DNA of 64,000 nt from Phytoseiulus persimilis (Eukaryota > Arthropoda > Arachnida > Mesostigmata > Phytoseiidae): positions 14,132,745 to 14,196,744 of the forward strand of contig CM075102.1 of assembly GCA_037576195.1 (NCBI GenBank), read 5' to 3'. Shown here piece by piece: positions 1 to 13,075 of the stretch (position 1 is its first letter; each line of letters begins with the position of its first letter). Made by a program: the position numbers and the translations under genes. A model generated the notes under the pieces. The model was not told where the DNA came from, ran no database searches, and saw only the letters and a program-made list of their open reading frames with translations.

Positions 1-629
1 TTGGCGGACTAGCATTGTGACGGGTCGAAGGCTCGCATCGGGAGGGAGGTCGGAGCAGAGACACAACTCCGATGGACCGAAAACGGGAGGGCTACACTAG
101 TCTTTTGTTGTAATCGTCCGATGATTTCGTGGTCCTGCTCCGTCACCGTGGTCTTGAGCAGTCCGAAAATTAGGGATGACTAGAGCTGAGAAGTTCAGGC
201 CTCGTTCATCAATCATCATCCATCAATCCATGGGTAGATGCGCGAATAGATTATTGAATTGAGCATCATTGCCTTGAGAACTGATGAAGTCAGCCATCAG
301 GGACTCATCTAGTCGTCTCCCTATATAGATAAATGGCAGTCATAAAATGATGAAGGCCTGAACTTCCCCGGAGGAGATTTCTCTCCTCTGACACTGGGAC
401 TGAGCAGCACATCCCGATCTCGACACCTCCTCAGTTCCCGTGAACCCGCATTGAGTTTGCATTCTCTCGACCAAAAGCGTAGCCGGAAGTTTTCTCCAGG
501 ACTGATAGTTTCTGTGAAGAATCATCCGGATCGAAAACCGAACCTGGATTCATTGTTGATCGACAGCGAAGGAAGTGACGTTTGTATCTGTTTCCCGATG
601 CCGACAGCTCCGTCGACTTCGTCTTGGCG

Positions 630-1300
630 CGCGCGCTTGGCGCCAACTTCCTTTTGGCCACAACTTTGTCAATTCTAGGAATTTCCTCAAGAATTGAAGA
701 GTGATAGATAGGAGAAATCGGGCGGCCTCATCTCATCTCATTTCCTCGAAATATGGGGAGCGATCGTATCGAGAATTTCTTAGGTGTTGAGGGTGATTTT
801 GGCGACCGAGGGCGCAAAACCGAATGAGGGCGCTTTCCGGTGAAAATCAAGAAGCGTCGGATCGACCCGGCAGCTCAATATTCGGATGATTCGCACATTG
901 CTGAGTAATTTTCAACTAATGAAATACATTCGATCACGCCTCGTTGGGGCGTTACGAGTGGAAACGCGGGAGAAACGAACTAAAAAAAAGATGGATACAA
1001 TCGCTTTTCTGGCGTACGACCGACTCCCTTCTGATAGTGGATCGCGCGCCTCTACGAGTCCGATCCGATAGAAATTGACGTGTCCACGATAACTTCCAGA
1101 AAGACCTCGAAACACGAGAATGGCCCCATTCCGAAACCCTCTCCCAAGCACGATTTTCATAAAATCCACTTCAATGAAATATTGAACTGAGCGCCTCGAT
1201 TTCTTCTACTGAACACCTCTTGATTTTCGGGAAATTCGAGGAACTGACAAAGTTTTGGCCAAAACAAAATCGGGCTCGAATCGGGGCGAAATCCCCGGCT
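630..1300. mobile_element. Fold-back (inverted-repeat) element, copy 1
   Basis: The left side (about 640-740) and the right side (about 1194-1300) are inverted copies of one another, sharing blocks such as TTTTGGCCA and an ACTTTGTCA..TTC core. The same sequences form the ends of the element at 56640-57522, so this is an interspersed family. This copy is shorter. Its left arm lacks about 190 bp present in copy 2, and its central part (about 750-890, ending in CAATATTCGGAT) is the reverse complement of the centre of copy 2 while the right arms share one orientation. No coding sequence is visible. I see no clear target-site duplication, so the edges are approximate. Confidence 0.7.
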
Positions 1301-3038
<1,738 letters not shown>

Positions 3039-3142
3039 GCGACGCTATGAAAGGAGCGGTCAACTTTCAGTAAATGCTTGCTTGCCCATTCACTCTTCAA
3101 GTCTTAACGTCGTTGTCCTGATCCTACTCTGATACACTTCAT

Positions 3143-3153
3143 TGGCGCAGTCG
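3143..3153 (+). other. Retrotransposon primer binding site (tRNA-Ser type)
   Basis: The 11 bases TGGCGCAGTCG are complementary to the 3' end of a serine tRNA including CCA. A TGGCGC-type site just after the 5' LTR is usual for Ty3/gypsy elements. Gag-like sequence starts a few bases downstream, which supports the call. Less than about 105 bp separate it from WDR5 homology, so any 5' LTR must be very short or truncated. Confidence 0.75.
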
Positions 3154-3158
3154 AGAAC

Positions 3159-3665
3159 TTGAACAGTCTGCAAACCTGTCGAACCATGGCAGGAGGAAGA
3201 CTAGACAGGGATCAGGAAGTCAACCTTAAGAAAGTTCTGAAGACGATGGCCTATGCCATCAGAATGTTGACAGAAAGTCATCAACGAGGGGACACGGCGG
3301 CGTCAACTCTGCAAAGTACGGCGACTCTGCTTCTTCCACAAGCCGGATCTAGATCTAATTTTGGAAACGTGGTACTCACGACACCAGGTCCTTGTGGAGG
3401 AAGCGACCCCATCGAGTAAACTCCGAACCCAACTACTGCTGAAGGCGTTAGGGCCGACAGAATATGCTAGACTCCTCAGTCGTCTCTCACCAGAGCTACC
3501 CGAAGCTTAACGATATGATGACCTCGTTGAAATCCTTAAGACGACCTTCGGATCCTCGAAATCAATATTTAGGAGACGGCATGACATCTTGAGTCAACAT
3601 GCTCCGTTGACAGCTCTGGATAATTCGGAGAAAATCGTCGACTGGGCTAACCTTAAAGGCGATCA
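3159..3665 (+). pseudogene. gag-like region of the gypsy element
   Basis: The translation begins just after the primer binding site and, across a frameshift near 3380-3400 and an in-frame TAA near 3508, gives SSKLRTQLLLKALGPTEYA, then YDDLVEILKTTFGSSKSIFRRR. This is the pattern of gypsy gag capsids, where a stretch like RTRLLLRKL is followed by a block ending in LFxxRY. The zinc knuckle and protease that should follow are missing: sequence goes from DWANLKGDHF directly to RT-like residues near 3683. The capsid would package element RNA in the living ancestor. This copy cannot make it. Confidence 0.65.
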
Positions 3666-3682
3666 CTTCCGAGTGGGGCTGC

Positions 3683-4560
3683 ATGTCCATGGAAAAGTCC
3701 CACCTTCGAGCAAGACCCGTTGCGGCTCCTTTCCGCGAAGCGGTGGACAAAGAGCTAGACCGGCTGGTTGAGAATGGAACTCTTTCGGCTGTGGAATCGT
3801 CCTCGTGGGCCTGCTCCATCGTCGTTGCACGCATAGCGAACGGAAAGATCAGAGTGTGCGCCGACTACTCCACCGGTCTCAACGACGCTCTTCAGAATGT
3901 TACACATCCAATTCCAAACATGGAGGAGATCATGACTAACTTCTCACACACAATTGATAGGACACACGATTGTTCTCATTTTCATTATCATTGACTGAGT
4001 TCTGCCTCTCATGGCGCTCTCTCGGCAGTTGTCCGGCTCGTGCCAGGGCCTATAGGGCGTTCCCTCTCCGGTTTCGGTAGCGGGAAGGAAACATCGAAAT
4101 CATCCACTGAAAGAACGCACGCACGGACGACCGAGCTACGTGCTCGGAATTCAAGATGATTCAAAGCAAACCGAGAGCAAGACCAACGATGAACGAGCAA
4201 CCTACCTGCTGGTCGCGGTCACGCAATCCAACCGTGGGCGGAAAACCGAACAGGCGGTCGTTGTTATTCACTCAACTCGATAATTCAGACGCGTATCTTC
4301 AACTCGAACTTGATCCATCAAGTCGACCGCCGACAACCATTAACACTCATCGAGGTTTGTTCCAGTATAATCGCCTGGTTTTCGGGCTTAAGACGGCCCA
4401 AGCCATTTTTCAGCGCGCCATGGATTGAGCCCTCGCAGGTCTGGATGGCACGTTGCTGTACCTGGACGACATACTTGTGATGGGAGCGACCGTTGTGGAG
4501 CACGATCGTCGTTTGGGCCAGGTTCTGTCAAGGCTTCAAGACTGGGGTTTCTGGTTGGGA
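3683..4560 (+). pseudogene. Reverse transcriptase of the gypsy element, split by an insert
   Basis: RT blocks appear in order: ARPVAAPFREAVDKELDRL, GKIRVCADYS, then after an insert FTQLDNSDAYLQLELD, TTINTHRGLFQYNRLVFGL and AIFQRAMD. The catalytic box is LLYLDDILV, with YLDD at 4459-4470. A TGA at 4426-4428 interrupts the frame just before the catalytic box, and further frameshifts follow near 4550. The order and sequence are typical of Ty3/gypsy pol. Confidence 0.85.
3958..4266. other. Insert of about 310 bp inside the RT region
   Basis: RT homology stops after NFSHT at about 3957 and resumes with FTQLDNSDAY at about 4267, where the family has only a few residues. The intervening DNA has no RT similarity, no clear tRNA-like promoter boxes and no terminal repeats that I can define. 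It could be a small insertion or local rearrangement. Confidence 0.55.
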
Positions 4561-5515
4561 ATTGCCCGAGTGTCTATTCAACTCTCGTGAAGTCAAGTAT
4601 TTGGGTGTGATTGTCAAAGACCAAGGCATTCGAGCAGATCCGCAGAACATCGCTGCGATCAAAGACCTCAAACGTCCCACTAATGTGTCAGAAGTTCGAT
4701 CCCTTTTAGGCTTGATCAACTACTATGGAAAGTTTGTCACCCAACTGCATCGCTACAAAGCGCATTTCGAGGCTCTCCTTTCGAAATCATCACGCTTCGA
4801 ATAGACCTCCGTGCTCGACGAAGCGGGCCCGCTCGCACTGGCACATTATGACCCTCGTCAACAACTGATTATCGCTGCAGACGCCTGCCATACCGGAATC
4901 GGCGGTGTCCTGCTCCAACGTTATGCTGACGGCACGGAAAAAGCCGTTTTCCACGTGTCCAAATCTCTCTCACCCGCGCAACGCAATTACGGGCAAATAG
5001 AAAAAGAAGCCTTTGCGCTGGTGTACACCGTGGAATGTCTGAAGACGTTTGGTTGGGGCCGCCATTTCACCCTTCAAACGGACCATCGTCCGTTGCTCGC
5101 TCTCTTCCGCACTTGGTTTCACCAAAGGTTTGGACGAACGGACGGCGTTCAGGTTACGCCGCTGGGCTCTGCGCCTCGTCGGGTATGACTTCGATATTGA
5201 GTACGTTTGGATATCTGAGTTTGGTCAAGCTAACGCGCTGTCGAGATTGATTCGGGAAACACGTAGAGACGCAGCATACTCTGGTATGGACGAAGTAATC
5301 GCCTCTTTGGAAGTCGATGAGATCCACATCGAGCATCTCTTCAACTAAAAGGTTTTCACTCCAACGGGAGTTGAAGTTCAGATGGCAACATCCACGGACC
5401 CGGTCTTGAGAGTCGTGTTGGAATGTCTCCGTCACGGCTGGGAGAGAGCCGACTTCAAAAGCCACACACTTCGCATGTTCGCTCAACAGGCAAACAAACT
5501 TCAACTGTGTTTGTT
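4561..5515 (+). pseudogene. RT connection and RNase H region of the gypsy element
   Basis: The frame from 4561 gives VKYLGVIVKDQGIRADP and LGLINYYGKFV, a stop at 4802-4804, then the RNase H part: LIIAADACHTGIGGVLLQRY, SKSLSPAQRNYGQIEKEA and TDHRPLLALF. A frameshift near 5110 leads into RLRRWALRLVGYDFDIEY and FGQANALSRL, and then the linker that normally precedes integrase. RNase H normally removes the RNA template during reverse transcription. At least two lesions make this copy inactive. Confidence 0.85.
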
Positions 5516-5522
5516 CAACTGT

Positions 5523-5564
5523 GTGCTGCCCCACGCGCCACTGACTGTGCGCGTGGGGCAGCAC
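5523..5564. repeat. Perfect 16-bp hairpin at the start of the 820-bp repeat
   Basis: GTGCTGCCCCACGCGC (5523-5538) is followed by a 10-nt loop and then its exact reverse complement (5549-5564). The second copy of the repeat at 27.37 kb keeps only the left arm; the right arm is deleted there. Confidence 0.9.
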
Positions 5565-6348
5565 GAAGTAGAGCACGTCGGGGAATCCCTGAATGCTGCC
5601 TCCCATCATTTCGAGAATCTCGAGAGAGTCAAGATCTTTCATGTCCCGTTTCTAAGGCGGAGCGGCCGAAATATTGGCCTTGAGGACTCTTGCTCAAGAT
5701 GCAGAGCTCCAAAATCAATTCAAAGCAGTATCGGTAATTTTTGAGTTCCTGGAGTTCCTAGCGGTCGAGATCCATGGATGAGCGGCTATCCATCTTACTT
5801 TCGATCAAGTGCCAAATGAGGGCAGACTTCCCCGCCTGATTGGAGCAAATTTCATCGAATAGCCCCGATTCCAGGTGACTCTCGATCCTTCCGTCATGCC
5901 GAAATCGAGAGAATTTTCCCCGTTGAAAAACATCCCCACGGATAATCTGACCTCCTCCCCAGCTCAGCATGATGCGAGGTAACATTTACTGATCGAAATC
6001 AGGGAAAGAACATCGTCCGTGAAGAGAATCTCGCTTCACGGTGTCTCTGACGCCTGGACGGAAGTCAAATATGCTTCACTGTTTCCCTGTCGACAACTTG
6101 ACACAATGGAGAATATTCATGGGTCCCTCCATCAGCAGTTTCGTCTGTATGACAACGGGAACGTCTTGCTTCCATACATATATCACTGCCCGAAATCCCA
6201 GATAATTAAACTCATCGTGTGGTGAGAGAGCATGTACAAATCGCGAAAATAACCAATGTACGCTCCCGATGTTGGTTTTTCCCTCGGATGTCCGCCGGAT
6301 ACGTGTCCGCTTTTCGCGGAAAAAATGTCCGCTCATATGGTGTCCCCA
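5525..6348. repeat. Unclassified interspersed repeat, copy 1 (about 820 bp)
   Basis: This block matches 27370-28198 over nearly its full length with roughly 90% identity by eye, in the same orientation. It is inserted in the linker between RNase H and integrase of the gypsy element. No open frame is shared intact by both copies. One shared short stretch reads LIGANF followed by a hydrophobic run, which weakly recalls the end of a retropepsin domain, but I do not rely on it. No long terminal repeats, inverted ends or target duplications were found. Confidence 0.8.
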
Positions 6349-6751
6349 ACTCATCACTCTTCAACAGTGTCATGGTCAGGTCGCAGCAGTTTGCGCGTTC
6401 GTGCCGGGTTGAAGCACGTTCACCAGAGAGTATCTGTGAGATCATCAGGCTGTAACTTTGTTCGGTTGACCATGCGCAAGGGAATCTCACAATTCGAAAA
6501 TGTTTTCTTGCCCATCGCTTTTGACGCGCCAACAAACATAAAGTTCTGATACAATGGTTCTCAAACTCTACGAGTGCGACCTCATCGAAGCCAATTCCAG
6601 TGATTCCGGAACTGACCAGTCCGGTTCGATCTGACCAGAACAGATTCATTAGCCCATGACGATCCCGAATGGCGAGAAGTCGGGTTGGACGGAACCTCCT
6701 TGAGCCTGATTACAGTTTGCAGGAAGACGTTGGACTTTTCCTGCCCCAGTC

Positions 6752-7360
6752 TCAATGGGGTAAATTATGGTGAATTACGTATACATACAGGTCGTATATG
6801 AAATTCAGAGCAGGCAGCGGAGCGTCAAGAGGAGGTTCCGGAGGCATGGCGCCCATCATCGGAAGGAAAATACGGACTCCGAGTGTGCGGTCGTGGCAAC
6901 GTGCTGGTGCAACCTTTCCATCCACTTGACGAATATCGCCGATAATAATCGCTCTCCTAGGAAACCAGATTCGGGAAAGAAAATCTAAGAGCGAAGCGTA
7001 GAAGTCGAATAGTTTTAGATCGCTTGTGACGGCACGCCAAACGTGTCGCATGACGGTCAGATGAATCAGATACTGCGTCAAGTGAAGGTCGGTGGACCCC
7101 GTTTCGTCGAAGCGGAGGGTGAATGTGGAGAGAAGTTCACACACTTGATCCTTCAGAAGACTGCCCAGACGCATTCTGCGACCGACGTGAAGCTCGCCAG
7201 GGAACAATGACTCATGTGATCTCCAGATGCAATGAATAATGCCACACCAATGATTACCTCGCTGCCCTCCTCGGCCAGTGAGCTGAATCACACATTGGTG
7301 AACACGACGAAGCGACCTCTTGAAGCATGGGAACGCAACAAAGAAGGATCCGCTGAGCAT
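6752..7360 (-). CDS. Unrecognised 202-aa open frame
   Basis: This is an open frame of 202 codons on the minus strand, starting with ATG at 7360. It contains no motif I recognise. The C-terminal third is proline-rich (MPPEPPLDAPLPA). There is no repeat or neighbouring exon to anchor it. In DNA of this composition such a frame can arise by chance, so it is listed only as a candidate. Confidence 0.15.
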   Translation of the reverse strand: MLSGSFFVAFPCFKRSLRRVHQCVIQLTGRGGQRGNHWCGIIHCIWRSHESLFPGELHVGRRMRLGSLLKDQVCELLSTFTLRFDETGSTDLHLTQYLIHLTVMRHVWRAVTSDLKLFDFYASLLDFLSRIWFPRRAIIIGDIRQVDGKVAPARCHDRTLGVRIFLPMMGAMPPEPPLDAPLPALNFIYDLYVYVIHHNLPH

Positions 7361-10300
7361 GCTAGCGACTGAATTGAACTATTGATTTGTAAATACACGC
7401 ATCAGATTCAATAAACCATGGACCACGGGTGAAGAATCTGACAATTTCGATATGAACGAGGAAGAGTTCAAAGTCGAGCGAGAAAGGCTTTAAAAAAATT
7501 CTCGGAAGCTGTTCAACGCAGGAAAGGTATGCAATTGTTTGGGCAAAAGGAGTCTTCCGTAGCATCCGCAGTTCATAATGAACGGCTCGATATCTGTGTA
7601 GCAAACCTGATCGTTTGCGCGCGAGCTTCCTTGACGTTGGCGTTAGGCTCTGCTAGCTATGAGGGTTTTTTTTTGAGCTCCCTGGAGGTGGAGGGGGCGG
7701 CATCCTCTACAGCAGTGCTTCGACCTCTATGATAGAAGGCTGAATGCGGAGGACGATCTCGAAGCCGACGTGTATTTACTTGAAATACGGAAATTCTGTT
7801 TGGCATGAGACTAGGGGAGGGGATATGGGGAGGCTTCGGGCTCAAAGAAGTGTATAGGAGCGAGACAAATCGATCCAAATCGGCTATGTGTCTTGGCTTA
7901 ATCTCAGATCTCTTCGAATGCGGATTCAGAAAGGTTTCGAGACGCCGAGTGCGCGGAGTATGCTACGGGACGGGAGTCAAACTGCTCTGATGAGATCTGA
8001 AAGTTTCGAAGCTGATGACACATTCAGGACGTCCCGTGTCGGCGCGGACGAAAGTCTCGTTCACCCGGAGAGTGAGAAGGTACTCGGGAAATGAGATATA
8101 ATGCATCGATGCCGGAGGTGAAATGCACACGTGCTTGTTCGCGTCCCTCTCGGCGGCAGATTTGAGAGAATTCACAGGTTTCACGAGCTGAGATGGCTAG
8201 CGTTGATCCCGGCGCACCCTTGGCCGGCCCAAACTCAGCTCACCTCCTGCAGGAATCGAGCAAGACCATACCCTCAACTCTTGGGAAGCCTAATCTTTGT
8301 TCTTCGGCCCTACTCGAGTCCGTCCACACCCTTTTTCATCTCTCAAGCGTCGTTTTGGCAAATAATTCGACGGAAATGAACGGAGCCCCCATTGTCCCGC
8401 CCACCTCCCGACACTCGGGCTCCGCACTGAGTTTGGAAAACCCCGGTCTGGATATGACCGCAGAAAATTTCTTCTCAATTCATCTCACGAAGCTCCGATA
8501 TCGTGAAGGATGAGGTCAGTTCCTTTTCCACGAGCTCCATATTTCGTGTCTTGGAGTCAAACATAAGACGATACATTGCGTTGATTATCCGGGAATCCCA
8601 TATCCTGCCGTCCGAACCTAATCAGAAGAATCATCGCTCAGGACTCCATTCTATCCCTCTCTGCACGACGTCACCGTGAACGTCTCAACATCCGAAACAA
8701 AAGCTTTGCCCCCGAGTGTGCTCTCCGATACCGCCGCAACGCAATCTCGCGCTGATTCTGGGAGAGTCATCACCGTAAGCCACAAGCAGCAGCTCGATCA
8801 GGAATCAAAAATTAAAGGGTACACCAGGGCATTACCCCTCAGAATCGGTTCGATGTTGCTACCTTACCGGGAGTCTGGACTACGACCCTCAAAATAACGT
8901 GACCGGAGCTTGAGCCTCTGTTTCGAATGTTTCTTCCGATTCCAACAGCTTTGAAGGATGAAACCCCCATCGTGTACCGAATCCGCATTTTCTCATTTGA
9001 ACGGCAGAGAGCCGAAGAATAGAGAATCCTCGTTCATGTTTCTGAGTAATTCTACTCATTCCCGGTGTGTCCCGAGAACGTCAACTTCCTTCCCTATGAG
9101 TTGTCTCCTCGTTTCGTCGGATGCTTTTTCGCACAGTCAAGGAAACAGCACATCAGTCCTTCCGATCGTTCGCGGGATATCTCCGTTGCTGAGGATAGGA
9201 AGGATAAATCGACATTAATTGGGCAGATGACTGTTCTGTCGTGTTGAATATCGGATTGACCGTTCTCCTTATTCATTTTCACAGGATAGTCTCGAGCTAC
9301 ATGCAGCTCGAATTCGGTACATCCTCCTCGTTGCACTGGGGTCCTTTCACTGCAACCTTAGCCGCTGCAGTTGCGCTGATTGTGGTGATCTGTTTCCTTT
9401 TCTCGCTAGTGAACCCCTACGATGGGGCTTTGCAAGTTTGACCTAACAGCTTATCGCGCCTCCGTGTCATTTCCCTGTTTTCGTGGATCATCACATCGAA
9501 TACTCCACCGTGAACTTCATCATTACGCAATATGTAGTCCATTGCTGCTCGTTCTCTCGTTGTCGTTCCCTGGCTAGTGTCAGCAGCCTACAACTTGAAC
9601 TGGGAGCAATCCAGTCTTCGGTCAGTGCTAAGTAAGCTATAGGGAAACTCGTTCGAACGGGCAGTTAGAGTTTGTCAATGAGAGCGGGAACTCCCGAGAT
9701 ACACTCCGCTCGATATTAACTTCTCACATCTCAGCAATGATAAGTGCGGCACAGATTCTTGCTTCCATGGCAATGGCATCTTAGCTCAACACGAGAATTA
9801 CGGTTGGTTTTCGTGAGGAATTTCGGAAAAGTGATGAGAAAGGCAGATTTAAGGGCATAAGTGGTGGCAGGGGAGATATTTGGAACTAAGCGAAGGTTGC
9901 TTCCTTAGCCCCCCAGTGGACGTTGTTGGATGCGCAATGAAAGAAGCGAGCCTCAGAGATCGGAAAATCGCTGATTGAGAGATCTGATTCTCATTTTCTC
10001 CAACCTGCTCTCATCAATCGATGAACTACCGCCGGCTCTTGACAATATTCAAATAATCCCTTCTCGCTCCCGGAAAGCTTTTCATGCCCCCAGTCCAGGC
10101 GTGAGCCGGCTGTGAGACAGAATTCCGAGGCAAAAAGTTCTTTTTCCGTCATGAAGAGTTCGTGGTGCATGGATCTGTGTGCTGCAGATTCCTCTCATGG
10201 TCTTCTTTGATTTTCAGAATGGCAGGTATCAAGTTCGCGACTGCTTTCCAAGTTCGAATGTTTCGTGCATGATGTCGACACTTTGGTCAGGTCTGTGCAT

Positions 10301-10782
10301 TGGTTTAGAGGCTCATGACTCGATTCAGGAAAATCGGTCGAAACGGTTCATCAGTGAACCCCGCTCCAGGTCAAATCCTAGCCCGCTTCAGAGGAACGAT
10401 AGAGGACGTTCCACTAGGTATCGCGAAGATTTTCAGGTCATGGGGAGCTTCCTACTTCTCGCCGACAACTCCCTTCTTATGCCTTACCTTTTTATGAGAA
10501 ACGGCGGTCCAGTTCCGGCGAGGATCCGCTGGCGCTACCTCTGCCCGTGTCCGAAACGATAGCCGAGATTGACGGGGCCCCAGATGGAGCGGATTACCGT
10601 TAATCATGGGAGCCTCGAGATAGCTCTGGCTCTCGAGGCATTATGACTCATCTCGGGCTGAGAGCGTGTCGGGAGAAGCGGCGTGCTAGAGGAATCGGTG
10701 TCGCTCGCTAGTCCTGCAATAGAAGCATTGGTTTTAGACCACCACGGTGAAATCACCACAGACGGCGGCCAGGAGCCTCGAA
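7361..10782. other. No recognisable gene
   Basis: Only short frames occur here. One stretch (about 9281-9438) follows an acceptor-like TTTTCACAG and encodes a single hydrophobic segment (ALIVVICFLFSLV), but I cannot assign it to a gene. Confidence 0.4.
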
Positions 10783-12199
10783 ATGGAGACCACCGACGTT
10801 GAAGCGCCTTGCTACGAAGATGCTTTCAAAAGCTTCGATGACAAGGCCATCCGTCGCAATTTCATCAGGAAAGTATTCCTTATCCTCGCCGCACAGCTAA
10901 CCGTACTCACGGGTGAGTGTTCTTCACTTCGGAAATTTTCCCGTTCCTCTGGAAGGGACAGCTCCTTGAATGTAATTCGTAGGCTCTCCCATGCCCATGA
11001 GCTCATCTCATTTATATATCGGAGATGAGGGAGGACTTTACCCATTCCTTCGTATCAAAGAACCTCCCTAGCAGCCCAACACCGGGTGGTGGAAATATGC
11101 ACAGAATCCACGCCCGACGTTCGTAAAGTTCCTCCCACGCCAACACAAGACTCGAGAAATCCCTCCACGAAGCACGCTTCCATCCCAAACGACTGAACTG
11201 TGGAGCATCAAAATCGGTCCTGCTCGGATGTTTCAACTGGCAGCCACCGAAACTCCTTTTCTCCCAGCCCTCCGTATTGCTTGGGAACAGACCCCAATGG
11301 CCAACTTTCCGTTTCATTAATTGCAGCGGCGGTGTTGACCATTATGCTGGAGGACGACTTCCGCAGATACGTGACGAATCCCGGGAACATCTATTGCACC
11401 CTGGGCATTCTCATTGCCGCCATCGTCATATATATCGTCAGCGCGCTCGTTCTCGTCTGCGCTCCTGGCGTTCGGAGGAGATATCCAGCCAACCTTATTC
11501 TTCTCTCCATCGTAACCATTTCTTCATCCATCTTTATTGCCATCGTCTGTGCGGCGTACAGCGTGGAATCTGTGCTGATGGCATTGGCTGTCACTGTGCT
11601 ATGCTGTGCTGGAATCTTCGTCTTCTCGTTCAACACGAAGTACGATCTCAGTTCCCATCATGGTCTCGTTTTCTGTCTACTCTGGGGACTGCTTTTGAGC
11701 TCACTCCTGTTCCCGATACCGTACTCCAGTGCTTCGAATAAGGTGAAAATCTTGGATACTGGTCGTTGTGCTGATGTCAGACGGTTCTCAGCCCAGGTTT
11801 CCCCTGGAGCGGCTGGGATACTGAATGCTCCTCCTATTCTTCGAATGCTTCTACAGGTCTTCGCTGGAATCGGAGCAATCATTTTCATGTTCGTCCTGAT
11901 TTATGACATCCATCGACTCATGGGACGATCAGAAGAAAACGCCCTGTCACCTGAAGAGTACATCGTGGGAGCCCTCGAGGTAAAACAGAAGAGGATCAAT
12001 ACTGGGATCCGGCGAGAGCGAACCATAGAATTCGCAACCGATGAGCTTCAGTGGGTGTTGGGTCGGGTCAACTCACACTCTCGATGACTTACAGAAAGGA
12101 AGTTTCCGCGATTGACATGGACTGATTCCTTGCTTACAGATATACCTGGACATAATCAACATATTCATTAGAATCCTGCAGATCTTCGGCGAGCGATGA
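10783..12199 (+). CDS. TMBIM/lifeguard-family membrane protein A (four exons, intact)
   Basis: Exons are 10783-10912, 11327-11742, 11857-11979 and 12140-12199. All introns are GT-AG, and the CDS codes for 242 residues. The family (Bax-inhibitor-1 superfamily: lifeguard, GRINA, FAIM2) consists of multi-pass proteins of ER, Golgi or plasma membrane that affect calcium leak and apoptosis. The N-terminus has the family signature: an acidic stretch, then FDDKAIRRNFIRKVF (residues 18-32) leading into the first membrane segment. Exon 2 holds most of the hydrophobic segments and the FSFNTKYD motif. Exon 3 carries LIYDIHRLMG and the hallmark SPEEYIVGAL (residues 213-222). Exon 4 adds IYLDIINIFIRILQIFGER and stop. 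The long proline-rich N-terminus of many lifeguard proteins is absent. I chose ATG 10783 because the signature begins shortly after it. A paralogue with the same exon plan lies 4 kb downstream. The exact subfamily is not resolved. Confidence 0.92.
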
Positions 12200-12961
12200 G
12201 GACGGCTCCCGAAGACCACTCAATCGGAGAGGCGAGGTTACACCATTCTGAGCTTTCATTAGTTGCCCCGATGAGCCTTCTGACACTCAATGTTCACCAT
12301 CAGCTCACGCGATCATTCAGCGAATTTTATCCCTCCGCATTCCAGCTGCTCCGCTCTGATTATTATCGTTATTTCGTTTGCTGATCGGAATCAACATCGG
12401 CTCCACCTTTGCGGCCCCACGTCATGCTGAAATGCCCCGAAGCTCAAAACGGCCATTTATATAGGAGTCTATTGCCTGCAAGGTGATTTCCGCCCCCGAA
12501 ATGAACTTCAAGTGTCCAGCTGAACTCTCTCTCATTTCCTCCTCGAGCGGCTTAGATCTCTCCTAGAATTCTCGTGCGCAGGTTCCGCGGCCCAACTGGA
12601 TTTCGAGAGGGTTTATCCGAACCGATCTTGAAATCTCTCATTGAACGAGTCATTGGGTTCGCCGCTGCACTGAATGGAGTGCATTTGGTGGTCATCGAAG
12701 CCTAATTCCATTCCTGACATTTTGCGCCGCTAGCGACGATTCTCCGGTTTTTTTTTTCGGGTTGCCCCGTTGAAGATTCTCTTCATTCTGGATGGGAATG
12801 ACGAATACTGTATCAATTCGTTACGGAAAACGCCACGTCTCTCGCGCCACGTACGATGATTCATTCTCGACCTGCATTTGGAATGGCGATCTGGTACGCC
12901 ACTTTTGAGACTGTCACCGTATTCCTACTTTTGTGTACCACGAACCGAGTCAAAGGCCAAG

Positions 12962-13075
12962 ATGGGTGCCGAAGCACCGAGTCAAAATCTCGTCATCTGT
13001 TCCTTCGAGAACGGGGCGATCAGGCGCGGCTTCATCCAGGAGGTTTTCGCCATCCCCGGTTCACTCCCGTCACCG
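12962..13075 (+). pseudogene. Relic first exon of a third TMBIM paralogue
   Basis: The frame reads SFENGAIRRGFIQEVF, matching the family signature of exon 1 in the flanking genes (FEDRAVRRGFIRKVF in gene B). It ends at ACCG followed by GTGAGT, the same position and form of donor site as in gene A. The segment after the signature is shortened, so the donor is in phase 0 instead of phase 1, and the QLTV residues are lost. No matching exons 2-4 are visible before the MITE at 13645 or up to gene B. I infer a partial duplicate of the array that decayed. Confidence 0.7.

Larger units (their letters stand above)
3143..5522 (+). mobile_element. Degenerate Ty3/gypsy retrotransposon, 5' part
   Basis: The order is primer binding site, gag-like region, reverse transcriptase, RNase H and the start of the connection to integrase, as expected for a gypsy element. 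Stops, frameshifts, a deletion between gag and RT and a 310-bp insert make it non-functional. Homology ends near 5515, where the unrelated 820-bp repeat begins; integrase does not resume on its far side. A gypsy integrase of similar style lies at 61.3-62.4 kb, too far away to belong to this copy. Confidence 0.85.
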
